The notes beneath the pieces are model-generated. The model was not told the DNA's origin. It made no database searches and saw nothing but the letters and a program-made list of their open reading frames with translations. The translations under genes were made by a program, and so were the position numbers. Positions 9,947 to 19,855 of a DNA stretch of 64,000 nt are shown here, piece by piece. Each line of letters opens with the position of its first letter. Position 1 is the stretch's first letter. The stretch is from RYN-230 sp963713815 (GTDB lineage: Bacteria > Actinomycetota > Actinomycetes > Streptosporangiales > Streptosporangiaceae): the NCBI GenBank assembly GCA_963713815.1, contig CAVQNH010000029.1, positions 62,001-126,000 of the forward strand, given 5' to 3'.

Positions 9947-11085
9947 CGGTCGCCGAGGATTTCCGTGAGGTCGTACTTGACCGGCTCCTCCAGCTGGTCG
10001 TAGGTGCACGAGCGCGGCTCCCGGTCCGGCCGCCAGCGGGCGAACTGGGTGGTGTGCCGGAACCGGCGGCCCTCCATGTGGTCGTAGCGGACCTCCACGA
10101 CCCGCTCCGGCCGCAGCGGCACGAAGGACAGGTCCTTCCCCGCGTTCCACCGGCTTCCCTCCGCCGACCGGGGGTTGCGCGCCGGGGGAGCTGGCGATTC
10201 GCCGGGGGCTCCGGGGGCAGTCCCCCGGGAAACCGGAGCGGGGGGTGCTGCCCCCGGGTCCGCGCTGCCGGCCCACCGCCACGGATGATCATCGAACGTG
10301 GTGACCAGCGGCTGCAGCTCGGTGAACAGCTCGCGGCGGCGGGCCATCGGGAACGCCCCCACCACGCCGACGCTGGCCAGGTCGCCGGCGGCGGTGTACA
10401 GGCCGAGGAGCAGGGAGCCGACCGCCTCCGGACTGCTCTTGTGCGGCCGGTACCCGGCCACCACGCAGTCCGCGGTCCGCTCATGCTTGATCTTGAACAT
10501 GACCCGCTTGTCGGGCTGGTAGGTCCCGTCCAGCGGCTTGGCGATCAGCCCGTCCAGCCCGGCCCCCTCGAACTGCTCGAACCACTGCCCGGCCAGGTCG
10601 CGATCGGTGGTCGCCGGGGTCAGGTGCACCGGGGAGCGGGCCTGCGCCAGGGCCTGCTCGAGCGCGGCCCGGCGCTGCTCGAACGGCTGCTCGCAGAGAT
10701 CCGTGTCGTCCAGGGCGAGCAGGTCGAAGGCGACGAAGTGGGCCGGGGTCTGCTCGGCGAGCAGGGCCACCCGGCTGGCCGCGGGGTGGATCCGCTGCAG
10801 CAGGGCTTCGAAGTCCAGCCGCCGGCCGGACGCGTCGGGGATCACGATCTCCCCGTCCACGACGCACCGCGGCGGCAGGTTGGCCGTCAGGGCCTCGGCC
10901 ACCTCGGGGAAGTACCGGGTCATCGGGCGCTCGTTACGGCTGCCGATCTCCACCTCGCCCCGGTCGAGGAAGACGATCGAACGGAAACCGTCCCACTTGG
11001 GCTCGAAGCTGAATGGGCCCTCGGGTATCTGCGGTACCGGGCGGGCCAGCATCGGCGCGACCGGCGGGTTAACCGGAAGGTGCAT
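9943..11085 (-). CDS. ligC: ATP-dependent DNA ligase, LigC type
   Basis: This 380-residue ligase seals nicks using ATP and in actinobacteria is linked to repair. The adenylated lysine is K30 in the motif EPKWDGFR. GSRNERP, VVDGEIV, FDLLALD and the nucleotidyl-transferase motif DGLIAKP follow in order, then the OB domain (KIKHERTADCVVAGYR, WNAGKDLSFVPLRPERVVEVRYDHMEG). The start is ATG at 11085, giving the usual N-terminus of the family. Odd feature: about 30 proline/alanine-rich residues are inserted in the OB domain by an in-frame palindromic DNA element at 10168-10262. Confidence 0.95.
   Translation of the reverse strand: MHLPVNPPVAPMLARPVPQIPEGPFSFEPKWDGFRSIVFLDRGEVEIGSRNERPMTRYFPEVAEALTANLPPRCVVDGEIVIPDASGRRLDFEALLQRIHPAASRVALLAEQTPAHFVAFDLLALDDTDLCEQPFEQRRAALEQALAQARSPVHLTPATTDRDLAGQWFEQFEGAGLDGLIAKPLDGTYQPDKRVMFKIKHERTADCVVAGYRPHKSSPEAVGSLLLGLYTAAGDLASVGVVGAFPMARRRELFTELQPLVTTFDDHPWRWAGSADPGAAPPAPVSRGTAPGAPGESPAPPARNPRSAEGSRWNAGKDLSFVPLRPERVVEVRYDHMEGRRFRHTTQFARWRPDREPRSCTYDQLEEPVKYDLTEILGDR
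10168..10262. repeat. GC palindromic element inserted in-frame in ligC
   Basis: A run of nested G/C palindromes (CCGGGGGCTCCGGGGGCAG, TCCCCCGGGAAACCGG, GGGGGGTGCTGCCCCC) interrupts the otherwise conserved OB-domain codons of ligC. It adds roughly 93-96 bases without breaking the frame. Its style resembles the hairpins at 28931-29010. The boundaries are estimated from where family similarity stops and resumes. Confidence 0.6.
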
Positions 11086-11273
11086 CCCCCCATCCTGCCT
11101 GGCCGCCCGGGTCCGCGCGCCGCCAGGCCGGTCAACCGGGCAGGTCAGCCGGGAATCAACAAGGAGATCAACGGGCAGATCAGGCCAGGGGGCCCGGGAT
11201 AGCCTGTGGCGTCGGACGCTGGGCCCGGCAGCACACGACCGCAGCAGCGACGATCTGGCCGCGAGGGAGCCGC

Positions 11274-12671
11274 ATGGCACTGCACAGGCAAGTCGAGCAG
11301 CAGGACGACGAGCTCGAGATCAACCCGCTCTACGTCCGGGAACTGCACTTCTCGGTGCCGAGGCACCGGCTGGCCCCGCACGGGCTGCTCCCCGACACCG
11401 CGCTCCAGGCCGTGCGGGACGAGCTGAGCCTGGACGGCAACGCCCGGCTCAACCTGGCCACGTTCGTGACCACGTGGATGGAGCCCCAGGCTGAGCAGCT
11501 GATGACCGAGTGCCTCAGCAAGAACATGATCGACAAGGACGAGTACCCGCAGACCGCCGAGCTTGAAGCGCGGTGCGTGAACATCCTCGCCAACCTGTGG
11601 CACGCCCCCGAGCACGGATCGGCGACCGGCTGCTCGACCACCGGGTCCAGCGAGGCCTGCATGCTGGGCGGCATGGCCCTGCTGTGGCGCTGGCGGGCCC
11701 GCCGCCGCGCGGCGGGCGCCGACGCCACCCGGCCCAACCTGGTCATGGGTGCGAACGTCCAGGTCTGCTGGGAGAAGTTCTGCCGCTACTGGGAGGTGGA
11801 ACCGAGGCTGGTGCCGATGGAGGAGGACCGGCTGCACCTGCGCGGCCCGCAGGCCGCCGCGCAGTGCGACGAGAACACCATCGGGGTGGTCGCGATCCTG
11901 GGCTCCACCATGGACGGCAGCTACGAGCCGGTCGCCGAGATCAGCGCGGACCTGGACCGGCTCGCGGCCAGCGGCGGCCCCGACGTCCCGATTCACGTGG
12001 ACGCCGCGTCAGGCGGATTCGTGGCGCCGTTCATCCAGCCCGGCATCATCTGGGACTTCCAGCTCCCCCGGGTGGCCTCGATCAACTCGTCGGGACACAA
12101 GTACGGGCTGGTGTACCCCGGGGTGGGCTGGGTGGTCTGGCGCAGCCCCGACGCGCTGCCCGAGGACCTGGTCTTCAACGTGAACTACCTGGGCGGCGAA
12201 ATGCCCACGTTCGCGCTGAATTTCTCCCGTTCCGGAGCCAACATCGCGGCCCAGTACTACAACTTCCTGCGCCTGGGCTTCAGCGGCTACCAGCGGACCC
12301 AGCAGGCCTGCCAGGACGTGGCCAGGCGCCTGTCCGGCAAGATCGGCCGGATGGAGCCGTTCGAGCTGCTGACCGACGGGAGCGACCTGCCGGTCTTCGC
12401 GTTCCGGATCCGCGACGAGTCGGCGGGTTTCACCGTGTTCGACCTGTCCGAGCGGCTGCGGACCCGGGGCTGGATCGTGCCCGCCTACACGTTCCCGGCC
12501 AACCTGGAGCACGTCGCCGTGCTCCGGGTGGTGGTGCGGAACGGGTTCAGCAACGACCTCGCCGACCTGCTGTTCAGCGACCTGCAGCGGCATGTCCGGG
12601 CCCTGGCCGCGCACCCCCGCAGCCATGTGCCGATGGCGCCGCCGGAGAAGCGGCAGTCGTTCGCGCATTGA
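11274..12671 (+). CDS. gadB: Glutamate decarboxylase
   Basis: This 465-residue PLP enzyme converts glutamate to GABA and CO2, consuming a proton. The PLP lysine is K276 in SSGHKYG, the same number as in E. coli GadB. HVDAASGGF supplies the PLP-binding Asp, and GSSEA and the TTGSSEACMLGG loop are also present. Its length matches the family. The ATG at 11274 follows GAGGGAG. No GABA antiporter is adjacent, so acid resistance by GABA export is not shown here. Confidence 0.96.
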   Translation: MALHRQVEQQDDELEINPLYVRELHFSVPRHRLAPHGLLPDTALQAVRDELSLDGNARLNLATFVTTWMEPQAEQLMTECLSKNMIDKDEYPQTAELEARCVNILANLWHAPEHGSATGCSTTGSSEACMLGGMALLWRWRARRRAAGADATRPNLVMGANVQVCWEKFCRYWEVEPRLVPMEEDRLHLRGPQAAAQCDENTIGVVAILGSTMDGSYEPVAEISADLDRLAASGGPDVPIHVDAASGGFVAPFIQPGIIWDFQLPRVASINSSGHKYGLVYPGVGWVVWRSPDALPEDLVFNVNYLGGEMPTFALNFSRSGANIAAQYYNFLRLGFSGYQRTQQACQDVARRLSGKIGRMEPFELLTDGSDLPVFAFRIRDESAGFTVFDLSERLRTRGWIVPAYTFPANLEHVAVLRVVVRNGFSNDLADLLFSDLQRHVRALAAHPRSHVPMAPPEKRQSFAH

Positions 12672-13048
12672 TCACACGGCAGGATCCAGCTCGCGGGACG
12701 CCAGATCCGTGCCCGCCCAGCCGGATATGAATTAATGTCCAGCCTGTTCCTCATTAGTGAACAGGAGAATCGGTAATAGTGGTTCCCGATAAAGGACAGA
12801 AAGCGGCAAATATAACGTCAAAGAAAAGTATCTGGCGGGCCGTTGAGCCGGCCGCCACTGCAGCCTGGGCCAGTCGCCGGCCTGACCCGGCGGGCCCGGC
12901 CGGCCAGGGCAGCTACCACGCTCCCGCCGGTGATCCGGCATCCCGGGCCGGTCAGGCCGGGCAGGTCAGGAGGCAGGTATACCAAGGCCCGGCGCGGGCC
13001 GCTCGCGGGAAGCGGGCGGCCGCAGCCGGGCCAGGGCGGTTCTGCCAG
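12672..13048. other. Convergent intergenic region with an AT-rich island
   Basis: These 377 bases lie between the convergent gadB and rbpA genes. The part from about 12727 to 12835 is strikingly AT-rich for this genome. It contains a perfect inverted repeat CCTGTTC (12743-12749) / GAACAGG (12759-12765) with a 9-base spacer, and a shorter ATCGG/CCGAT pair at 12769-12790. A long plus-strand frame starting at 12779 has no recognisable product. No RNA gene is recognised. Confidence 0.45.
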
Positions 13049-13384
13049 TCAGGCGTTCTTGCGCAGCCGGTCCAGCGCCTCACGCAGAATCGCGGCGCCG
13101 TCGGTGTCGGTGCGCCGCTCTTTCACGTACGCCAGGTGCGTCTTATAAGGCTCGTTCTGCGGGGGCCCGGGCGGATTGTGCTCGTCGCGTCCGGCCGGGT
13201 ACCCGCAGCGGGGGCAATCCCAGGTCTCGGGCACCGCGGCATCACACGCGAAACTGGGCCGGGTCTCGTGCTTATTCGAGCACCAGAAGGAGACCCTGAT
13301 CCTGGGCGCGGCCTCACCACGTTCCGCTTCGCCCATCGGGCCGGCGCCTACCCGGCTTCCTCTGATCGCGTTGCCACTACTCAC
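13049..13384 (-). CDS. rbpA: RNA polymerase-binding protein RbpA
   Basis: This 111-residue actinobacterial protein binds the principal sigma factor and beta subunit and stabilises open complexes. Its N-terminal tail (GNAIRGSRVGAGPMGE), the cysteine-containing core domain (FWCSNKH ... WDCPRCGYPAG) and the C-terminal sigma-interacting helix region (PYKTHLAYVKERRTD) match the family closely. It starts with GTG at 13384. It lies 57 bases downstream of secG on the same strand and may be co-transcribed with it. Confidence 0.97.
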   Translation of the reverse strand: MSSGNAIRGSRVGAGPMGEAERGEAAPRIRVSFWCSNKHETRPSFACDAAVPETWDCPRCGYPAGRDEHNPPGPPQNEPYKTHLAYVKERRTDTDGAAILREALDRLRKNA

Positions 13385-13441
13385 AGCTCACCCCTTGCTA
13401 CGTCCGCTCTTGGCCCGCCCGGCGACCCCCGGGCGCCCGCA

Positions 13442-13672
13442 TCAGTGGTTCAGCAGCAGATCCAGCCCGATGATGCACAGGAACCAGACGACACCAGTGA
13501 AAATCGTGAGGCGGTCCAGATTCCGCTCAACTACGGACGATGATCCCAGCGTAGAGGAGACCCCGCCACCAAACAGGTCCGACAGGCCGCCGCCCTTGCC
13601 TTTGTGCAACAGCACCAGCAAGATCATCAGCAGGCTGGTGATGATGAGGACGGCTGAGATTGCGATTACCAC
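13442..13672 (-). CDS. secG: Preprotein translocase subunit SecG
   Basis: This 76-residue membrane protein has two transmembrane segments (about 2-22 and 55-74) joined by a glycine-rich cytoplasmic loop (GKGGGLSDLFGGG), which is typical of SecG. It assists SecYEG-dependent protein export. It starts with GTG at 13672 after an AGGA-rich stretch. It follows tpiA in the conserved actinobacterial order gap-pgk-tpiA-secG. Confidence 0.96.
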   Translation of the reverse strand: MVIAISAVLIITSLLMILLVLLHKGKGGGLSDLFGGGVSSTLGSSSVVERNLDRLTIFTGVVWFLCIIGLDLLLNH

Positions 13673-13751
13673 TGCCCTGTCCTCGTCCTTCCGGGTGCCT
13701 GCCGCGACCTGCGTATCCTGTGCCAGCGTTGCACTGGATAGTGGCCGCGAG

Positions 13752-14552
13752 TCAGGCTTCGACTGCTAGTTTTCGGTACCGGCATATCGTGGCGAACTCA
13801 CCGGCATCCAGGCTGGCGCCGCCGACCAGCGCACCGTCAATGTCAGGCTGCGTCATTATTGCAGCGATGTTGTCGGCCTTCACCGACCCGCCATACAGGA
13901 TACGCATACTTGCGGCTGCTTCGTCGCCGTGACCCTCGGAAACACGGCCGCGGATCGCCCCGCACACCTCTTGCGCATCCGCTGGTGACGCCACCTCACC
14001 GGTGCCGATGGCCCAGACCGGCTCGTACGCCACCACCAGACCCGCCACCTGCGAGGCCGGAATCCCGGCCAGGGCCCCGTCGAGCTGGCCCAGGACGAAG
14101 CTGAGCTGCTCCCCGGCCCGGCGGACGTCCAGGTGCTCGCCGACGCACAGGATGGGGGTCAGCTCAGCGCGGAGCGCCGCCTTCACCTTGGCGTTGACCA
14201 GCGCGTCGTCCTCGCCGTGGTACTGGCGGCGCTCGGAGTGCCCGGCCAGCACGTAGCCGCAGCCCAGCTTGGCCAGCATCGGCCCGGACACGTCGCCGGT
14301 GTAGGCGCCCTTGTCGTGCGGGGACAGGTCCTGGGCTCCGTAGCCGATCCGCAGCTTGTCCCCGGCCACCAGGGTCTGCACGCTGCGCAGCGCGGTGAAC
14401 GGCGGCAGCACCACCACCTCGGCGGCGTCGTAGTCGGCGCTGGTGAGCGTGAAGGCCAGCTTCTGGACCAGCGCCAGCCCCTCGAAGTGCGTGTTGTGCA
14501 TCTTCCAGTTGCCGGCGATGAGGGGCTTGCGGGCGGAGAAGCCGCCGGTCAT
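13752..14552 (-). CDS. tpiA: Triosephosphate isomerase
   Basis: This 266-residue TIM-barrel enzyme interconverts dihydroxyacetone phosphate and glyceraldehyde 3-phosphate. Catalytic features are NWKMH (Lys), AGHSERR (His) and AYEPVWAIGTG (Glu and the mobile loop), with the phosphate-binding GGSV near the end. Its ATG overlaps the pgk stop by ATGA, so translation is coupled. Confidence 0.98.
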   Translation of the reverse strand: MTGGFSARKPLIAGNWKMHNTHFEGLALVQKLAFTLTSADYDAAEVVVLPPFTALRSVQTLVAGDKLRIGYGAQDLSPHDKGAYTGDVSGPMLAKLGCGYVLAGHSERRQYHGEDDALVNAKVKAALRAELTPILCVGEHLDVRRAGEQLSFVLGQLDGALAGIPASQVAGLVVAYEPVWAIGTGEVASPADAQEVCGAIRGRVSEGHGDEAAASMRILYGGSVKADNIAAIMTQPDIDGALVGGASLDAGEFATICRYRKLAVEA

Positions 14553-15756
14553 CCCTCCGCCCCGAGCGCGCTGAGCCCGGGCAGCGTCCGGCCCTCCAGG
14601 TATTCCAGGCTCGCCCCGCCGCCCGTGGAGATGTGCGTGAACGCGTCGGCGGGGAAGCCCAGCTGGCGGACGGCCGCCGCGGAGTCGCCGCCGCCGACCA
14701 CGGTCAGCCCGCTGACGCGGCTGATCGCCTCGGCGAGGGCCCGGGTTCCGGCGGAGAAGGCCGGGAACTCGAACACGCCCGCCGGGCCGTTCCAGAACAC
14801 GGTCTTCGCGTCGGAGAGCTTCTGGGCGAACAGGGCCCGGGTCGCCGGGCCCATGTCGAGGCTCTCACGGTCGGCGGGGAACTCGCCGACCGGCACCACG
14901 CGGTGGTCCGCGTCCGGGGCGAACCGGTCGGCCGCCACCAGGTCCACCGGCAGGACGACCTCCACCCCTCGCCGGGCCGCCTCGGCCAGCAGCTCTTTGA
15001 CCTGCGGGATCTGGTCCGCTTCCAGCAGGGATTTGCCTACCTCGTAGCCCTGGGCCGCGAGGAACGTGTAGGACATGCCTCCGCAGATGATCAGCCGGTC
15101 GGCCCGGCCGAGCAGGTTGCCGATGACCGCGAGCTTGTCCGACGGCTTGGCGCCGCCGAGCACGACCACGTACGGCCGGGGCGGGTCGGAGGTGAGCTGG
15201 CGCAGCACCGCGATCTCCGCGATGACCAGGTCCCCGGCGGCGTGCGGGAGGAGCGGGGGCACGTCGTACACGCTGGCGTGCTTGCGGTGCAGCGCACCGA
15301 AGCCGTCGCCGACGTACAGGGTGGCCAGCGCGGCGAGCCGGGCCGCGAGCCCGGTCCGCTCGGCGTCGTGCTTGCTGGTCTCGGCCGGCTCGAACCGGAC
15401 GTTCTCCAGCAGGCCGGCGTCGCCGTCGCCCAGCCCGGCCGCCAGGGCCGCGGCCGACTCCCCGGCCACGTCCCCGGCCAGCGGGACGGGCTGGCCCAGC
15501 AGCTCGCTGAGCCGGGCGGCGACCGGACGCAGCGACGGCCCGCCCGCGGCCCGGGCTGCGTACCCCTCCCCCGTGGGCCGGCCCAGGTGGGCGCAGATGA
15601 CCACCCGCGCACCGCGGCCGGTCAGCGCCGTGATGGTGGGCAGGCTGGCCCGGATCCGGCCGTCATCGGTGATCACGTCGCCGTCGAGCGGCACGTTCAG
15701 GTCGGCCCGGAGCAGGACAACCTGCCCGGCCACGTCGAGGTCGTCGATCCGCTTCA

Positions 15757-15757
<1 letters not shown>
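14549..15757 (-). CDS. pgk: Phosphoglycerate kinase
   Basis: This 402-residue glycolytic kinase transfers phosphate from 1,3-bisphosphoglycerate to ADP. The substrate-binding N-domain (LLRADLNVPLDG, HLGRPTGEG), the hinge region and the nucleotide-binding C-domain (VVLGGAKPSDKLAVI, GPAGVFE, GGGDSAAA) are all visible. Its ATG overlaps the gap stop by one base (TGATG). Operon with gap and tpiA. Confidence 0.98.
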
Positions 15758-16782
<1,025 letters not shown>

Positions 16783-16928
16783 GGCTGCGCCTCTCCTCGT
16801 CCCTTAGCTCTCGTCCTCAGCTCTGCGCGCTGGTCTGCACCCAGCGGTGCGCCTGCTTTTCCGGGTCCGACCCTATCGGACGGCGGCGGCCACCCGGGCA
16901 CACCCGGGCCGTCGTGGGCAGGGTGGCC

Positions 16929-18788
16929 TTACCCAGCGTGACTGGCGGTCCGGGTGGCCGCGGCCTGCCCGCGGTGCCCGTGGCCGTCTGAGCGGGGGCG
17001 GACGAGCGTGAACGTTTCAAAGGGCGTGTAGTCCGGGTTCGGGGCGCCGGCCGCGCCGGTGCCGGGGTTCGCCGGGTCGGCTCCCACCGCGTGGTGGTAG
17101 GTGACCGTGATCGAGGTCTCGCCCCCCGGCTCGCCCGGGTCCAGGTCGAAGACCGCGACCCCGTAGCCGGTGGCCGGGTCGCGCATCGCCGACCAGGTGG
17201 CGTCCTCGACCGCGTCCGCCGCCGCCCGGGTCCACGTTCCGGCGGCCGTCCCGGGGACGGGCCGGTTGGCCTTCGTGAACACCTTGGCCTGGCGCAGGCC
17301 GTCCGAGGGGTCCACTCCGTAGTCGTCCAGCGGGGCGCTCGTGCCGCCGCCGCCCAGGATCAGGTGCACTGTGCCGGAGGACGTGTCGAACGTGGTGGCC
17401 TGGGTGGTCGTGACCGGGTGCGGGCGCCGGGTCTGCACCGGGGCACCGGTGGCCACCTCGGTGCCCACCATGCTGTCGTAGCCGCGGACCGGGAAGGACC
17501 GCTCGTAGTCGTGGTCGTGGCCGCACAGCACCAGGTCGACCTGGTACTCGTCGAACAGCGGCAGCCACTGCTCACGGATGCCGAGGTCGGACCCGTTGCC
17601 GGTGGCGGAGGAGGAGCACGAGTCCTGGTGCATCTGCACGATGATCCAGTCCACCGAGCGGTCGGCGCGCGCCCCGGCCAGGGTCCGGCGCAGCCACGCG
17701 GTCTGCGCTCCCCCGCTGTAGCCGCGGACGTAGAGGGAGGTGCCCGGCGCGATGGCCGGGTTGCCGGTGCTGGCCGCGGGCGTCAGCGCCGCCGGGCCGG
17801 ACACCAGCGGGCCGGCATCCTGGTACACCACGTCGTCGGCGTCGAGGGACACGAACAGGGCCGACCCCACCTGGAACGAGTACCAGCGGCCCCGGAACCG
17901 GGGCACCCCGTTGTCCGGCAGGAGGTAGCGGGTCAGGTAGGACGTGTAGCCCTGCGGGCCGTTGTCGAACTCGATCTCGTGATTCCCGGGGCACGGCATC
18001 CAGGGCCGGAACGCCGCCGAAGCCTGGTTGTTGTTGCCGAAGTCCCGCCACACCTCGGGCTGGACCGTGGGGTTGAGGTCCGCGTAGCAGAGGTCCCCGT
18101 TGAGCAGGTGGAACAAGGGCTTGAACGATTCGACCGCCTTGACCGCGTAGGCGCTCTGCCCGTACGAGAGAACCCACGCGGTGTTCGGCGTGGCCAGGTC
18201 CCCGAAGCTGGTGAACCGGAAGGGCACCCGGCCTTCGGGCGCGGTGCGCACGCTGCCCTGCACCGGCGTGGCGCCGTTGCGGAGATTGTCCGCCGTCACC
18301 GTGTACGGGTAGCTCGTGTCCGGCCGCAGGCCCGTGATCCCCGCATGGTAGGTCCACACGGTCTCCCCGTTCAGCCCGTCCGTGTAGCTGCGGGTGTGCG
18401 CCGTGACCACCTCATGCCCGCCGCCCCGCTGGAGCAGCACCCGGGGCCGCACCGCCCGCCCCGGTGACGCCCACGACACCACCACGCTGGTCGCCGGATC
18501 ATTCCCCCAGGTCAGATGCACCTGCTCCGGCGTCCCATCGCCAGACGAGGCCGCGCGCGAGGCGGCTGACGCGGACGGGGCGCGAAGTCCTCCCGCGCCC
18601 ACGGCCGCGAGCAGCCCGGTGCCGCCGGCCCCGACGAGGACCTCCCGCCGTGACAGGCCAGAACCGTGGCCAGCCGGGGGTGCGGCATCCGCCCGCGGCG
18701 TTTGGTGGGCCGCGGGCGGCATGCCGCCCCGCAGCCCGGCATCAGCATGGTGGTGGGTTTCCGTCGCAGCACCGAGGGAGTCATCCAT
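16929..18788 (-). CDS. Tat-exported purple acid phosphatase-like metallophosphoesterase
   Basis: This protein of up to 619 residues carries a twin-arginine signal (SRREVLVGAGG, SRR at about 46-48) followed by a hydrophobic stretch and an ASA cleavage region. A fibronectin-type N-terminal domain (QVHLTWGNDPATSVVVSW) precedes the dinuclear metal site, seen as FGDLA, NGDLCYAD, GNHE, QMHQDS and CGHDHDYER. Such enzymes hydrolyse phosphomonoesters outside the cell. The start at 18788 leaves an unusually long pre-Tat segment; an internal Met nearer the signal is possible. It follows whiA on the same strand after an 80-base gap. Confidence 0.9.
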   Translation of the reverse strand: MDDSLGAATETHHHADAGLRGGMPPAAHQTPRADAAPPAGHGSGLSRREVLVGAGGTGLLAAVGAGGLRAPSASAASRAASSGDGTPEQVHLTWGNDPATSVVVSWASPGRAVRPRVLLQRGGGHEVVTAHTRSYTDGLNGETVWTYHAGITGLRPDTSYPYTVTADNLRNGATPVQGSVRTAPEGRVPFRFTSFGDLATPNTAWVLSYGQSAYAVKAVESFKPLFHLLNGDLCYADLNPTVQPEVWRDFGNNNQASAAFRPWMPCPGNHEIEFDNGPQGYTSYLTRYLLPDNGVPRFRGRWYSFQVGSALFVSLDADDVVYQDAGPLVSGPAALTPAASTGNPAIAPGTSLYVRGYSGGAQTAWLRRTLAGARADRSVDWIIVQMHQDSCSSSATGNGSDLGIREQWLPLFDEYQVDLVLCGHDHDYERSFPVRGYDSMVGTEVATGAPVQTRRPHPVTTTQATTFDTSSGTVHLILGGGGTSAPLDDYGVDPSDGLRQAKVFTKANRPVPGTAAGTWTRAAADAVEDATWSAMRDPATGYGVAVFDLDPGEPGGETSITVTYHHAVGADPANPGTGAAGAPNPDYTPFETFTLVRPRSDGHGHRGQAAATRTASHAG

Positions 18789-18868
18789 GCCGCCACGGTT
18801 GCGCCCGACCGTGAACGACGGGTGGCGCCTTGGAAAGCCAGCACATCCCCGGCCGTGAACTTCTGCCG

Positions 18869-19855
18869 CTACTGCGTCATCATCTCCGGCGTCAGGCTGG
18901 ACTCGGTGTCGGGGACGCCGAGGTCACGGGCCTTCTTGTCCGCCATGGCCAGCAGGCGGCGGATCCGGCCGGCGATCGCGTCCTTGGTCAGCGGCGGGCT
19001 GGCCAGCTGGCCCAGTTCCTCCAGGCTGGCCTGCCGGTGCTCGATGCGCAGCCGCCCGGCCACGGTCAGGTGCTCGGGCGCCTCCGGGCCGAGGATCTCG
19101 AGCGCCCGCTCGACCCGGGCGCCTGCGGCGACCGCGGCCCGGGCGCTGCGCCGCAGGTTGGCGTCGTCGAAGTTGGCCAGCCGGTTGGCGGTGGCCCGGA
19201 CCTCGCGGCGCATCCGGCGCTCCTCCCAGGCCAGCACGCTGTCGTGGGCGCCGAGCCGGGTCAGCAGCGCGCTGATCGCGTCGCCGTCCCGGACCACGAC
19301 CCGGTCCACCCCGCGCACCTCGCGGGCCTTGGCGTGGATCTTCAGCCGCCGGGCCGCGCCGACCAGGGCCAGGGCCGCTTCCGGGCCCGGGCAGGTGATC
19401 TCCAGGGACATCGAGCGCCCCGGCCCGGTCAGGGAGCCGTGGGCCAGGAACGCGCCGCGCCAGGCCGCCTCGCAGTCGCAGGTGGTGCCGGACACGACCT
19501 GCCGGGGCAGCCCGCGGACCGGCCGCCCGTAGTTGTCCACCAGGCCCGTCTGCCGGGCCAGGCTGTCCCCGTCCTTGCGCACCCGCACCACGTACCGGTT
19601 GCCCTTGCGCAGGCCGCTCGGGGCCAGCACGATCAGGTCCGAGGAATGGCCGAACACCTCCGCGATGTCCTTGCGCAGCCGCCGCGCGGCCACGCCGGTG
19701 TCCAGCTCAGCCTCCACCACGATGCGCCCGCTGGCCAGGTGCAGTCCCCCGGCGAACCGCAGCAGGGCCGACACCTCCGCCTTACGGCAGCACGGCTTGA
19801 GCACCGTCACGCGGCTGAGCTCGTCTTTGACCAGGCCGGTCATTGCCACCGGCAT
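18869..19855 (-). CDS. whiA: Sporulation/cell division regulator WhiA
   Basis: WhiA combines a LAGLIDADG-like N-terminal domain with a C-terminal helix-turn-helix DNA-binding domain. In streptomycetes it works with WhiB in sporulation septation. The core blocks CCRKAEVSALLRFAGG, RRMRREVRATANRLANFDDANL and SLEELGQLASPPLTKDAIAGRIRR are present. I chose ATG 19855, whose first base is the last base of the yvcK stop (TGATG). A GTG at 19858 and an ATG at 19843 are alternatives. It is last in the uvrC-rapZ-yvcK-whiA operon. Confidence 0.96.
   Translation of the reverse strand: MPVAMTGLVKDELSRVTVLKPCCRKAEVSALLRFAGGLHLASGRIVVEAELDTGVAARRLRKDIAEVFGHSSDLIVLAPSGLRKGNRYVVRVRKDGDSLARQTGLVDNYGRPVRGLPRQVVSGTTCDCEAAWRGAFLAHGSLTGPGRSMSLEITCPGPEAALALVGAARRLKIHAKAREVRGVDRVVVRDGDAISALLTRLGAHDSVLAWEERRMRREVRATANRLANFDDANLRRSARAAVAAGARVERALEILGPEAPEHLTVAGRLRIEHRQASLEELGQLASPPLTKDAIAGRIRRLLAMADKKARDLGVPDTESSLTPEMMTQ

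Noticed and set aside
12779..13543. Open frame from the AT-rich island through rbpA and secG
   Set aside because: Most of it is antisense to rbpA and secG. Only the first 20 codons are unusual and no product is recognised.
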